Source: Lentzea tibetensis (GTDB lineage: Bacteria; Actinomycetota; Actinomycetes; Mycobacteriales; Pseudonocardiaceae). Taken from it: DNA of 64,000 nt. Location: contig NZ_VOBR01000007.1 of NCBI RefSeq assembly GCF_007845675.1, positions 62,001 through 126,000 of the forward strand, in the 5' to 3' direction. How positions within the stretch are numbered: the first letter of the stretch is position 1; each line of letters starts with the position of its first letter. The notes under the pieces were generated by a model. It was not told the DNA's origin, ran no database searches, and saw only the letters and a program-made list of their open reading frames with translations. The position numbers and the translations under genes were made by a program. Shown piece after piece: positions 45,051 through 52,493 of the stretch.

Positions 45051-47567
45051 ATGACCGCGGTCGAGGAAAGGGCACGGGCACTGCACGCCCGAGGGCTCGC
45101 CGCGACCGGCCGCGGCCGGTCCGCGCAGGGGTGCCGGCTGTTCCGTGCGGCACTGGCGTTGCTGGACTGGCCCGAGACGACGCAACGGGACAGACACGCC
45201 GTCGTCACGCGGATACTGATCAGCCTGGCTGCGGCCGAGGTGCACCTCGGCCGCAGCGAGGTGGGGTTCGCGCTGCTCGACGACGCGGAAGCCCTTGCGG
45301 AACAGGATGATCGCGGCATCCTGTTGCTGCAGCGAGGTCTGCTCTGCGTCCTCGTGGGCCGGATGGACGAGGCGTTGCACCACCTCAACGAGGGAATATC
45401 GGCGCTGGAGGGGCATGCGGAGGGCTACGACCTCGCCAGTGCCCTGCTGAACCGCGCCATGCTGCACAGCCTGGCGGGGCGGGCCCGGCTCGCCAGGGCG
45501 GATCTGCTGCGGTGCGGGGACATCGCGCGTCGGGCAGGGCTCGCGCTGCTGGTGGCGAAGTCCGAGCTCAACCGGGGCTACTGCGAGATGCTGATGGGTG
45601 ACATCCCGGCCGCGTTGCGCGCGTTCGACCTGGCGAAGCCGGAGTTCACGAGGCGCGCGACGGACCTGCTGCCCGTGCTCGCGGTGGACCGGGCGAGGAC
45701 GCTGATGCAGGCCGGGCTCGCCGACGAGGCCGCCGCCGAGCTGGACGAGGCGATCCGCCTGCTGGGCCACGCACGTCCCACCTACGAGCGGGCGGAAGCC
45801 GCGCTCACCCGCGCGCAGGTGGCACTGGTGCAGGGTGACCATCCGACGGCGAGGCTGTGGGCGCGCCGGGCGGAACGGTGTTTCCTGCGTCGTGGCGACC
45901 GGAGCTGGGCCGCGGTCGCCACGCTCACCCGGCTGCGGGCGGACTTCCGGACGGGACGGCGGTTGTCCGCGATCGCGTCCGAGGCGGCCGCGCTGGCGCT
46001 GCGGCTGCGCGGCCTCGGTCTGCCGAACGACGCCGAGGCAGCCGCACTGCTGGCGGCCCGCGTCTGCGTGCGGCGCGGCGACCTGCGCGAGGCCCGCAGG
46101 CACATGTCGCACCGCCGCAGCACGTCACCGGTGCTGGAGACGAAGCTGTTGCGCAGGCTGACGGCGGCCGAACTGCATGCCGCCGAGGGCGACACCGGGC
46201 GGGTGTACCGCGACGCGCGGGCCGGGCTGGACCTGCTGCACGACCACCGGGCGCGCCTCGCGAGTCTCGATCTGCGCACCGGAACCGCCGCACTGGGCGC
46301 CGAGCTCGCGGCCGTCGGACTGGGCACCGCTGTGCGCCACAGCAGGGTGCCGGTGATCTTCGCGTGGTCGGAGCGCTCGAGGGCGCAGGCGTTCCTGGTG
46401 CCCCCGGTGCGCCCACCCACCGACGTCGACACGTCCGACGCCGTGGCCGAACTGCGTCAGCAGGCCATGGTGGTGCGGGCCGCGGAACTCTCCGGTCGGC
46501 CCGACCCCGGCGCGTCGCGGCGGTGTGCCGAGCTGGAGCACGTGATCCGGGCACGCGGCTGGCAGGCCGATGGCGACGGTGAACGCACGGGCGTGGCCGG
46601 TTTCCACGACGTCGCAGCGGAACTCGGCCGCACCGGTGAGGTGATGGTGACCTTCCTGCCGGTGGTCGGCCAGGTGCTCGCCGTGGTCATCGCCGATGGC
46701 AGGGGACGGGTGGTCCGGTTCGGGGATCTCGCCGCGGTGTCCGAGGCGATCGCGAGACTGCGCAGCGACCTGGACGCGATCTGCGGTCGCACGCTGCCAC
46801 TGGCACTGGCCGAAGTGATCACCGCCTCGATCCGGCATCAGCTCGCGGTGCTCGACGAGCACCTGTTGCGACCGCTGGGGGACATGCTCGTCGATCGGGA
46901 TCTGGTCGTGGTGCCGACCGGGCCGTTGTCCGGCATTCCGTGGGGCCTGCTGCCACCACTGCGCGGGCGGCCCGTCACGGTAGCGGCATCGGCCTCGGCG
47001 TGGCTGCAGGGCCGCAGAGCGGTGTCGGCTCCGATGATCTCCGAGCCGCTGCTGGTCGCGGGCCCGCACCTCAGGTTCGCGGCGGCCGAGATCAGCAAGA
47101 TCGCCGGAATGCTGCCCGCCAGCACCGTGCTCACCGGCGCCGACGCGTCGGTCGACGCGACGCTGGCAGCCATGGACAACCGGCGGATCGTGCACGTTGC
47201 CGCGCATGGACATCACGAGCCGGGCAACTTCCTCTTCTCCAGACTGGACCTCGCCGACGGGCCGCTGATGGCGTACGACATCAGCAGGCTGCCCACGGCC
47301 CCGCAACACGTCGTGCTGTCGTCCTGCGACACCGGCCGGACGGTGATGCGGGTCGGCGACGAGATGCTCGGCTTCGCCGCGGCTTTCCTGTACAGCGGAA
47401 CGAAAACGGTCGTGGCGGGTGTCGCACGGGTGCCGGACGACACGGTCACCGGTGTCATGGCGGCCTACCACGACCTGTTGCTGCGCGGTGCCCGGCCGTC
47501 GCGGGCACTCGCCGAGGCGGCGGTCGCCGAGCCGTTGATCCCGCTCGTGTGCTTCGGCAGCTGCTGA
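45051..47567 (+). CDS. TPR-CHAT protease (caspase-like)
   Basis: 838 aa. Residues 1-~400 are TPR-like helical repeats; the C-terminal third is a CHAT domain with both catalytic residues: His in IVHVAAHGHHEPGN near 716 and Cys in VVLSSCDTGRT near 759. CHAT enzymes are clan CD cysteine proteases, including the TPR-CHAT partner in some CRISPR systems and in programmed-death systems. It begins 1 bp after the upstream stop. With an S8 protease and a sigma factor in the same operon, a proteolytic signalling relay is plausible. Confidence 0.9.
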   Translation: MTAVEERARALHARGLAATGRGRSAQGCRLFRAALALLDWPETTQRDRHAVVTRILISLAAAEVHLGRSEVGFALLDDAEALAEQDDRGILLLQRGLLCVLVGRMDEALHHLNEGISALEGHAEGYDLASALLNRAMLHSLAGRARLARADLLRCGDIARRAGLALLVAKSELNRGYCEMLMGDIPAALRAFDLAKPEFTRRATDLLPVLAVDRARTLMQAGLADEAAAELDEAIRLLGHARPTYERAEAALTRAQVALVQGDHPTARLWARRAERCFLRRGDRSWAAVATLTRLRADFRTGRRLSAIASEAAALALRLRGLGLPNDAEAAALLAARVCVRRGDLREARRHMSHRRSTSPVLETKLLRRLTAAELHAAEGDTGRVYRDARAGLDLLHDHRARLASLDLRTGTAALGAELAAVGLGTAVRHSRVPVIFAWSERSRAQAFLVPPVRPPTDVDTSDAVAELRQQAMVVRAAELSGRPDPGASRRCAELEHVIRARGWQADGDGERTGVAGFHDVAAELGRTGEVMVTFLPVVGQVLAVVIADGRGRVVRFGDLAAVSEAIARLRSDLDAICGRTLPLALAEVITASIRHQLAVLDEHLLRPLGDMLVDRDLVVVPTGPLSGIPWGLLPPLRGRPVTVAASASAWLQGRRAVSAPMISEPLLVAGPHLRFAAAEISKIAGMLPASTVLTGADASVDATLAAMDNRRIVHVAAHGHHEPGNFLFSRLDLADGPLMAYDISRLPTAPQHVVLSSCDTGRTVMRVGDEMLGFAAAFLYSGTKTVVAGVARVPDDTVTGVMAAYHDLLLRGARPSRALAEAAVAEPLIPLVCFGSC

Positions 47568-47591
47568 GGTGAATCCAGCCGCTCCGTCGCG

Positions 47592-47621
47592 CCTCCTGGT
47601 GGCATGTCCTTGCCTAGGAGG
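47592..47621 (+). promoter_or_regulatory. Hairpin that sequesters a ribosome binding site
   Basis: CCTCCT (47592-47597) pairs with AGGAGG (47616-47621) and GGCA (47601-47604) with TGCC (47611-47614), leaving a TGTCCT loop. The AGGAGG is the ribosome site of the SARP gene starting at 47627. Folding would block initiation, so translation may need unfolding, for example by ribosomes finishing the CHAT gene at 47567 or by a factor. Confidence 0.5.
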
Positions 47622-47626
47622 GGGCC

Positions 47627-48400
47627 ATGGCGACGGGATGGCGTTTCGGCGTGCTGGGACCACTGGAGGTGTGTTACGACGGCAGACTGGTACTGATCGG
47701 AGCGGCGAAGCAACGGGTGCTGCTGGCCTCGTTGCTGATCGCGGCGAACCAGGTCGTCCCGACCGGGACGCTCGTGGCACGGCTGTGGGGTGAGTCGCCG
47801 CCACGAGGACACCGCAACACGCTGCAGAACCACGTGCTGCGGCTGCGCAGGGTGCTGGGTGAGGCCGGTTCCCGCGTCCCGGTGCACACCCGCCCCGGCG
47901 GGTACGTGGTGCAGGTGGGACACGACGAACTGGACCTGATCACGTTCCAGCGCATGCTGTCGGCCGCGCGCGTGTCGGCACGGGCAGGCGACCTGGCACG
48001 CATGTCCTGCCTGCTGCACGACGCACTGGGCCTGTGGCGAGGCCCCGCGCTGGCCGACGTTCCCTCGGACGCGCTGCAGCGGGAGGTCGTGCCGGCATTG
48101 GTCGAGAACCGGCTGCGCGCCGCCGAACTGCGCATCGGCGCCGACATCTCACTGGGCGATCACCACGAGGTTCTCGCTGAACTGCACGAGCTCACGTGCT
48201 CGAACCCGCTGCGCGAACCGTTGTGGGCACTGCGGATGCTCGCCCTGTACCGCTGCGGACGCCAGGCCGAGGCACTCGCCTGCTATCACGAGGTGCGCGG
48301 CCATCTGGCCGGCCAGCTGGGCATCGATCCCGGTGCGGAACTGAGCCTGCTGCACCAGCGGATGCTGACCGCGGATCCCGGTCTGGTGCTCGCGAAGTGA
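47627..48400 (+). CDS. Small SARP family regulator (winged helix plus BTAD)
   Basis: 257 aa. Winged-helix domain WRFGVLGPLEVCYDGRLVLI through GSRVPVHTRPGGYVVQVG, then the BTAD domain ending QLGIDPGAELSLLHQRML. It lacks the ATPase and TPR parts of the larger SARP. It lies 59 bp after the CHAT gene and 68 bp before a secreted protease gene, which may be its target. Translation seems limited by the hairpin over its ribosome site. Confidence 0.9.
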   Translation: MATGWRFGVLGPLEVCYDGRLVLIGAAKQRVLLASLLIAANQVVPTGTLVARLWGESPPRGHRNTLQNHVLRLRRVLGEAGSRVPVHTRPGGYVVQVGHDELDLITFQRMLSAARVSARAGDLARMSCLLHDALGLWRGPALADVPSDALQREVVPALVENRLRAAELRIGADISLGDHHEVLAELHELTCSNPLREPLWALRMLALYRCGRQAEALACYHEVRGHLAGQLGIDPGAELSLLHQRMLTADPGLVLAK

Positions 48401-48468
48401 CCGGGAGGTGACCGGAACGTCAGGCGGTGGCTCGACCGTGGACGGGACGACAAGGGGAGGAGTCCACA

Positions 48469-49725
48469 ATGCACTTTCGAAAACCTACGTGTGCCGCAGT
48501 CGCGACGCTGGTCGCGCTCGGAGCTCTCGTCCACGGTGGCGCCTCGGCCGGCGGCGCACCGCGGTCTCCGGCAGATGGCAAGGATCCGTTGCTGGTGGCC
48601 GCGCAGGCCTACCGGAAGTCCTATCCGCAGATGTCCGAGGAGGCGGCGCGAGCCGCTGCCGCGCAACAAGACCAGCGAAAGGCGTTGTACGAGGAACTGA
48701 CGAGGAACGGGGACGCGGGATTCGGCGGTGCGTGGTTCGACCCGCCGTCCGGCGTGTTGCACGTCGCCGTGACGAACGACGACACCGCGGCTCAGCTGGC
48801 CGCGCTGGGGAAGCGACTCGACGTCAAGGTCGAATCGCTTCGGGTGCAACGGAGTTTCGCCGAACTGCAGAGCCTCGCCGACAGCATCCGCGGCGGCAAG
48901 GACGTGCTCGCCGAGGCGGCGCGCGGCCGGGTCGGCATCGATGTCAGGACGAACGGGGTCGTCGTCGCCGTCGAGGCCGCACAACAGGGTGCGCTGGCAT
49001 CGGCGGCGGCATCAGCGGGCGTGACCGTGGTGGCGAACCGGGAGTCGCGAACCGAGGAGGACGCGGGCTGCGTCGACCGCAGGTCGTGCGACTGGACGAT
49101 CCGAGCCGGTTCCGCACTGTGGCGCGGCGCGGACGGTCACGTCTGTTCCACGGGATTCACCGGACGGGACGCCGGCGGTCAGCGCTACGTGCTCACCGCG
49201 GGGCACTGCTCCACCGGTGGGGGTGTGCAATGGGGCACCGGCGGGCAGCAGATCGGCCCGCTGACCGTCGCCGGCACGTGGGGGTCACTGGACGCCGCGC
49301 TGATCGCGGTCACGAACCCGTGGTTCACCGGCGATCTCGGCGGTGAGATCTACAACCGGTACGCGCCGAACAAGTCGGTCCCGCTCAACGGAGTCGCCCC
49401 GAACCTGGGCTACATCTGGTCCGGTGAAGTGGTCTGCCTGGCGGCGAACTTCGCCGAACCGGACGGTGACAGCTTCTGCGGCACCATCGGCACCAACAGC
49501 GATCCGTGGGAGTCCGGCCTGGCCAAGGTCGACAACGTGGACGCCTGTGGCGGAGACAGCGGTGGTGGCTGGTACTGGCTGACCTCAACGGGCAGGCGGA
49601 TCGGCTACGGCCTGCACAGCCGCAGCAGCACCGGGTGCCACAACCACGCGGGCAGCGCCTCGTGGTTCAGCCCGTTGCCCGTCGTGAAGTCGTGGGCGCC
49701 ATGGCTCGATGTGGAGGTCGTGTGA
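48469..49725 (+). CDS. Secreted trypsin-like (S1) serine protease with prodomain
   Basis: 418 aa, ATG with AAGGGGAGGAG upstream. Signal peptide at 1-~28 (VATLVALGALVHGGASAGG). A ~170-residue prodomain of the alpha-lytic/streptogrisin kind follows (TEL-like LYEELTRNGDAGFGGAWFDP, KRLDVKVESLRVQRS). Catalytic residues: His in VLTAGHCS near 245, Asp in GSLDAALIAV near 275, Ser in CGGDSGGGW near 363. It digests extracellular proteins or processes co-secreted peptides. Two further exported proteins follow in the same operon. Confidence 0.92.
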   Translation: MHFRKPTCAAVATLVALGALVHGGASAGGAPRSPADGKDPLLVAAQAYRKSYPQMSEEAARAAAAQQDQRKALYEELTRNGDAGFGGAWFDPPSGVLHVAVTNDDTAAQLAALGKRLDVKVESLRVQRSFAELQSLADSIRGGKDVLAEAARGRVGIDVRTNGVVVAVEAAQQGALASAAASAGVTVVANRESRTEEDAGCVDRRSCDWTIRAGSALWRGADGHVCSTGFTGRDAGGQRYVLTAGHCSTGGGVQWGTGGQQIGPLTVAGTWGSLDAALIAVTNPWFTGDLGGEIYNRYAPNKSVPLNGVAPNLGYIWSGEVVCLAANFAEPDGDSFCGTIGTNSDPWESGLAKVDNVDACGGDSGGGWYWLTSTGRRIGYGLHSRSSTGCHNHAGSASWFSPLPVVKSWAPWLDVEVV

Positions 49726-50132
49726 TGAGCGTGCGATCAACGCTCGCGACCGCCGCACTGCTGGCGGGTGCACTGGTCAGCGACATCGCAGGTTCCGCGC
49801 AGGCGGCGGTGGGTCTGGATCTCCACGTGGTTCGGCCGGCGGAGGGCGAATCGGTAGCCGCGGGCGGCGTCCTCAAGGTCTCGGGCTCCGCGTCGGACCG
49901 CGGATACCCCGAGCCGATCATGATCGACTCGGTCACGGTGAGCATCGATGGCGGACCGGAGATTCCGGCCGAGCTCAGGCCGGGGCTGCCGACGACGAGA
50001 ACGGTGTTCCTGTTCGAGCTGCGAACGCCCGCTCCCGCGGTCGTCGGCGCGCACCGGGTCCGGGTGACGGCGACCAACGACCAGCTCCGCACGCTGTCCA
50101 AGTCCGTGCAGTTCTTCGTCGTGAACCAGTGA
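49725..50132 (+). CDS. Secreted Ig-like domain protein, 135 aa
   Basis: ATG shares a base with the protease stop. A signal peptide (TLATAALLAGALVSDIAGSA, then QAA) precedes one beta-sandwich domain: LHVVRPAEGESVAAGGVLKV, IDSVTVSIDGGPEIPAEL, VVGAHRVRVTATNDQLRT. It resembles the bacterial Ig-like modules used for binding on cell surfaces. It is coupled to the S1 protease and may be its inhibitor, partner or substrate; none of these can be read from sequence. Confidence 0.75.
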   Translation: MSVRSTLATAALLAGALVSDIAGSAQAAVGLDLHVVRPAEGESVAAGGVLKVSGSASDRGYPEPIMIDSVTVSIDGGPEIPAELRPGLPTTRTVFLFELRTPAPAVVGAHRVRVTATNDQLRTLSKSVQFFVVNQ

Positions 50133-50144
50133 GGGGGAGGTGTC

Positions 50145-50756
50145 GTGAAACGTGTCACGAGCAGCTTGGGTGTGGCGCTGTTCCTGTTGGCGGGCAACGG
50201 CGTCGCTCGTGGAGACCGGACAGCTGAGCCGGCTTCCGCCATCGCGCTCACCGAGATCGCGACACACGGCCCGTCCGGGCCGCGTGACGAGTTCGTGGAA
50301 CTCCAGAACGTCAGCTCCGAACCTCAGCGGTTGGGCGACTACCGCCTGGAGTTCGCGGGCGCGGACCGGCGCATCGTGGCGTTGCCCGCGTTCCCGGAGG
50401 ACTTCGTCCTGCGGCCGCACGGCGTGTACGTGTTGGCGGGCGTGGACTTCAGCGGGCCGCGGAAGGTCGTGAACCAGATCATCGACGACCGGATCGACAT
50501 CCCGGAGGAGTTCGCACTGCAGTTGACCGATCTCGGCGGAAACACGATCGACGACTGCGGCACCCTGCCCCGGCCGAGGTGGCCGTGGTGGCCGCCGCGG
50601 TGGCCATGTCCGTGTCCTCCAGCCCCGTGGCAGTCGCGGGTGGATCTGTCCATCACGCGTCACCACATCACGGGCGATCTGGCACGTGACTACCAACTCG
50701 ACTTCCGCACACCGGGTGCGGTCGAGTGGCTGCCCCAGGACCCGGTTCCAGCGTGA
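50145..50756 (+). CDS. Secreted lamin-tail-domain (LTD) protein with a Pro/Trp-rich insert
   Basis: 203 aa from GTG 50145 with GGGGGAGG upstream. Signal peptide at 1-~25. The LTD fold shows as ALTEIATHGPSGPRDEFVEL, then QNVSSEPQRLGDYRLEFAG and GVYVLAGVDF. Near residue 145 lies an odd low-complexity insert, RPRWPWWPPRWPCPCPPAPW, inside the domain. LTD proteins often accompany nucleases or proteases outside the cell. Third gene of the secreted-protein operon. Confidence 0.75.
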   Translation: MKRVTSSLGVALFLLAGNGVARGDRTAEPASAIALTEIATHGPSGPRDEFVELQNVSSEPQRLGDYRLEFAGADRRIVALPAFPEDFVLRPHGVYVLAGVDFSGPRKVVNQIIDDRIDIPEEFALQLTDLGGNTIDDCGTLPRPRWPWWPPRWPCPCPPAPWQSRVDLSITRHHITGDLARDYQLDFRTPGAVEWLPQDPVPA

Positions 50757-50894
50757 CCGATGAGTGCTCAGCCGTCGGGACTCCACCTCCCGCGGAACGT
50801 CGGCCAGGCGCCGCACGCTCCACCGTGTCGTCTCACGGGGGGAGGCACAGGACAAACAATTCGGTGATGAACTACGTCTCAGAAGGGCATCCCC

Positions 50895-51032
50895 TTGCGT
50901 ACCACCTTTCTCAGATGGATCGTCGCCCGGCACAACGGCGAGTGCCTGACGACACGTAGCCGGACCTATGCGGCGATCCAGTACACCTGCAACGGTGGGC
51001 ACAATCAGCACTTCTCGGTTTTTGGACCCTAG
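50895..51032 (+). CDS. Short ricin-type lectin module, possibly a remnant
   Basis: From a TTG at 50895 (AAGGG eight bases upstream) the frame gives 45 aa: RHNGECLTTRSRTYAAIQYT, then CNGGHNQHFSVFGP and a stop. This is one QxF/QxW-type beta-trefoil repeat, related to the units of the next gene. No signal peptide, so it may be the surviving end of a larger secreted lectin rather than a working gene. Confidence 0.4.
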   Translation: MRTTFLRWIVARHNGECLTTRSRTYAAIQYTCNGGHNQHFSVFGP

Positions 51033-51076
51033 CAATCCAGCGGATCCTGTCATCAAACACCATCTCGGAGGAGATC

Positions 51077-51535
51077 ATGTTGAGCACGCGGCTGGCACGA
51101 CGAAAACTGGTCGGATTTCTGGCAGGTCTACTGGGCGCGACAATTCTGATGGCGGGCACGTCAGTCGCCGCCGCTGGCAACGGCGGCACCAGTCGCGAGT
51201 CTGCCGTCAGCGGCATAGCAGCTTGGCAATACTACGAGTTGCGGGCGCGGCACAGCGACAAGTGTTTGGATGTTGATGGTCGCGGTGCGGGTGGCGCGGG
51301 TGCGGACTTTGCCAACGTGATGCAGTACCAGTGTTGGGGTGGCGCTAATCAGCAATGGCGCTTCGCCTACGTCGGTAACGGTTACTACGAGTTGCGGGCG
51401 CGGCACAGCGACAAGTGTCTGGATGTTGATGGTCGCGGTGCGGGTGGCGCGGGTGCGGACTTCGCCAACGTCATGCAGTACCAGTGTTGGGGAGGCGTCA
51501 ACCAGCAATGGCGCTTCGCCTACATCGGCAGCTGA
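51077..51535 (+). CDS. Secreted ricin-type beta-trefoil lectin with two near-identical repeats
   Basis: 152 aa, ATG with GGAGGAG upstream. Signal peptide at 1-~33 (FLAGLLGATILMAGTSVAAA). Two tandem units of 51 aa (153 bp, starting at 51231 and 51384) read YYELRARHSDKCLDVDGRGA then GGAGADFANVMQYQCW and NQQWRF; QQW is the QxW signature and the two cysteines of each unit form a loop. Units differ at only a few bases, a recent duplication. It probably binds galactose-type sugars. A full trefoil needs three units, so this one is short. Confidence 0.85.
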   Translation: MLSTRLARRKLVGFLAGLLGATILMAGTSVAAAGNGGTSRESAVSGIAAWQYYELRARHSDKCLDVDGRGAGGAGADFANVMQYQCWGGANQQWRFAYVGNGYYELRARHSDKCLDVDGRGAGGAGADFANVMQYQCWGGVNQQWRFAYIGS

Positions 51536-51710
51536 CTCGGCCTCGTCGAAGTCCGCAGGGGTTCATCGAAGATGGGGGTGGCGTGGAGTCATCGTCTCCA
51601 TGTCACCCCTGTAGCCCGAAGAGGACCCGCGTCATGAGCCGCTGGACCGACCTTCTCACCGCCCGCCATCAGCAACCGTCATCTGACAAGTCGCTCGGTG
51701 GTATCCCCCC

Positions 51711-51745
51711 CGTTCCACCGCAGAAGGAACGGGATGGAACGCCGT
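51711..51745 (+). promoter_or_regulatory. GGAAC direct-repeat operator, site 1
   Basis: GGAAC at 51726 and 51736, one helical turn apart, inside GGAACGGGATGGAACGCCG. CGTTCC (51711-51716) makes an inverted partner to the first. The same arrangement precedes the leftward genes at 58155 and 60074 and the rightward gene at 58316. It lies 71 bp before the start at 51811. Confidence 0.65.
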
Positions 51746-51810
51746 ACGAGGTGAGACGGGGAAACTACCGACCCGATCTCGGATCCATCGTCGTGGGAAG
51801 GGCGGCTGTG

Positions 51811-51978
51811 ATGCGTTGCGTTTTCATCGGGACGGGCGGGGTCCTGGGTCGGATCGACAGCGAGACGCGGTGCGCGTTCTGGGCCGAGGAGCCGGTCGAT
51901 CACGGCGCACCCCAACGCGGCGCACTGTTCTTGGTCAGCGGCCAACTCTCGAGCGAGCTACCCGTGGAGTCACGATGA
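51811..51978 (+). pseudogene. Internally deleted copy of the 59424-60074 protein
   Basis: 55 residues. The first 32 (RCVF...GRID-ETRCAFWAEEPVDHG) match the start of the 216-aa protein at 59424-60074, and the last part (APQRGALFLVSGQLSS) matches its C-terminus; about 165 residues between are missing without a frameshift. The upstream region, including the GGCGGCTGTGATG start and the GGAAC operator, is also shared. The stop overlaps the next gene (ATGA). It may still make a short peptide. Confidence 0.75.
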
Positions 51979-52235
51979 ACGACAGACCCGAGCCAGCAAC
52001 CAACTCCCGCAAATCGCTCGTCGCGAATCAACCGCGGAGCTTGCGTGTCGCCGCGCTGCTGGTGGCCGCCGCGCCGGTAGCTGTCGCGCTCGTCGCCCTC
52101 GCCTCGCCGATGGCCGCCCCGATCCGGATCGGCTCAGCACCTGCCGACACAACGCTCGTCCAACCCACGTGCGACGTCGCGATCCCTTCTGGTGCGCTCA
52201 ACCCGGTGAAGTGGCCGGAATGCGGCGGCGACTGA
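51975..52235 (+). CDS. Single-TM peptide with C...SGALN...C tail (copy 1)
   Basis: 86 aa, GGAG ribosome site. A basic N-terminal part is followed by one membrane helix (VAALLVAAAPVAVALVALAS) and an outer tail TCDVAIPSGALNPVKWPECG-GD. The paralogue at 59183-59413 keeps Cys, SGALN, K, P, Cys and the final GD. The two cysteines could form a loop outside the membrane. Function unknown. Second gene of the duplicated cassette. Confidence 0.7.
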   Translation: MNDRPEPATNSRKSLVANQPRSLRVAALLVAAAPVAVALVALASPMAAPIRIGSAPADTTLVQPTCDVAIPSGALNPVKWPECGGD

Positions 52236-52274
52236 GCGATCGTCCGCGCGCCACACGAATCCCGAGGAGTCACG

Positions 52275-52430
52275 ATGGACAAGGAGCCCAAGGCGTCCGC
52301 ACCGCCGGTTGCCGCGAAGCGATCGCCTCGTGTGCGGGCCGCCGCGCTGTTCAACAGTTCCGTCCTGCTGGCCACCACCGCGCTGATCATTGCGATCGAG
52401 CCCAAAGCTCCGCCCTTCAAAGGTGACTAG
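52275..52430 (+). CDS. EPKxPPFKGD-family single-TM peptide (copy 1)
   Basis: 51 aa, ATG with GAGGAG upstream. Pro/Ala/Lys-rich start, basic stretch (RSPRVR), a membrane helix LFNSSVLLATTALIIAI and the tail EPKAPPFKGD. Three paralogues lie at 57281, 57985 and 58983 on the other strand. By the positive-inside rule the tail would face outward. Unknown family; the strict tail suggests recognition or cleavage by a partner. Confidence 0.75.
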   Translation: MDKEPKASAPPVAAKRSPRVRAAALFNSSVLLATTALIIAIEPKAPPFKGD

Positions 52431-52493
52431 CGGACCGCGCAAGGCGTTTTCAGTGACCGTGCTGCATTACCAGTGAGGTGGGGGAACATCGCC

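Noticed and set aside
46125-47804. A long minus-strand frame opposite the TPR-CHAT gene
   Set aside because: Shadow of a gene with intact catalytic motifs; no ribosome site or domain on the minus strand.
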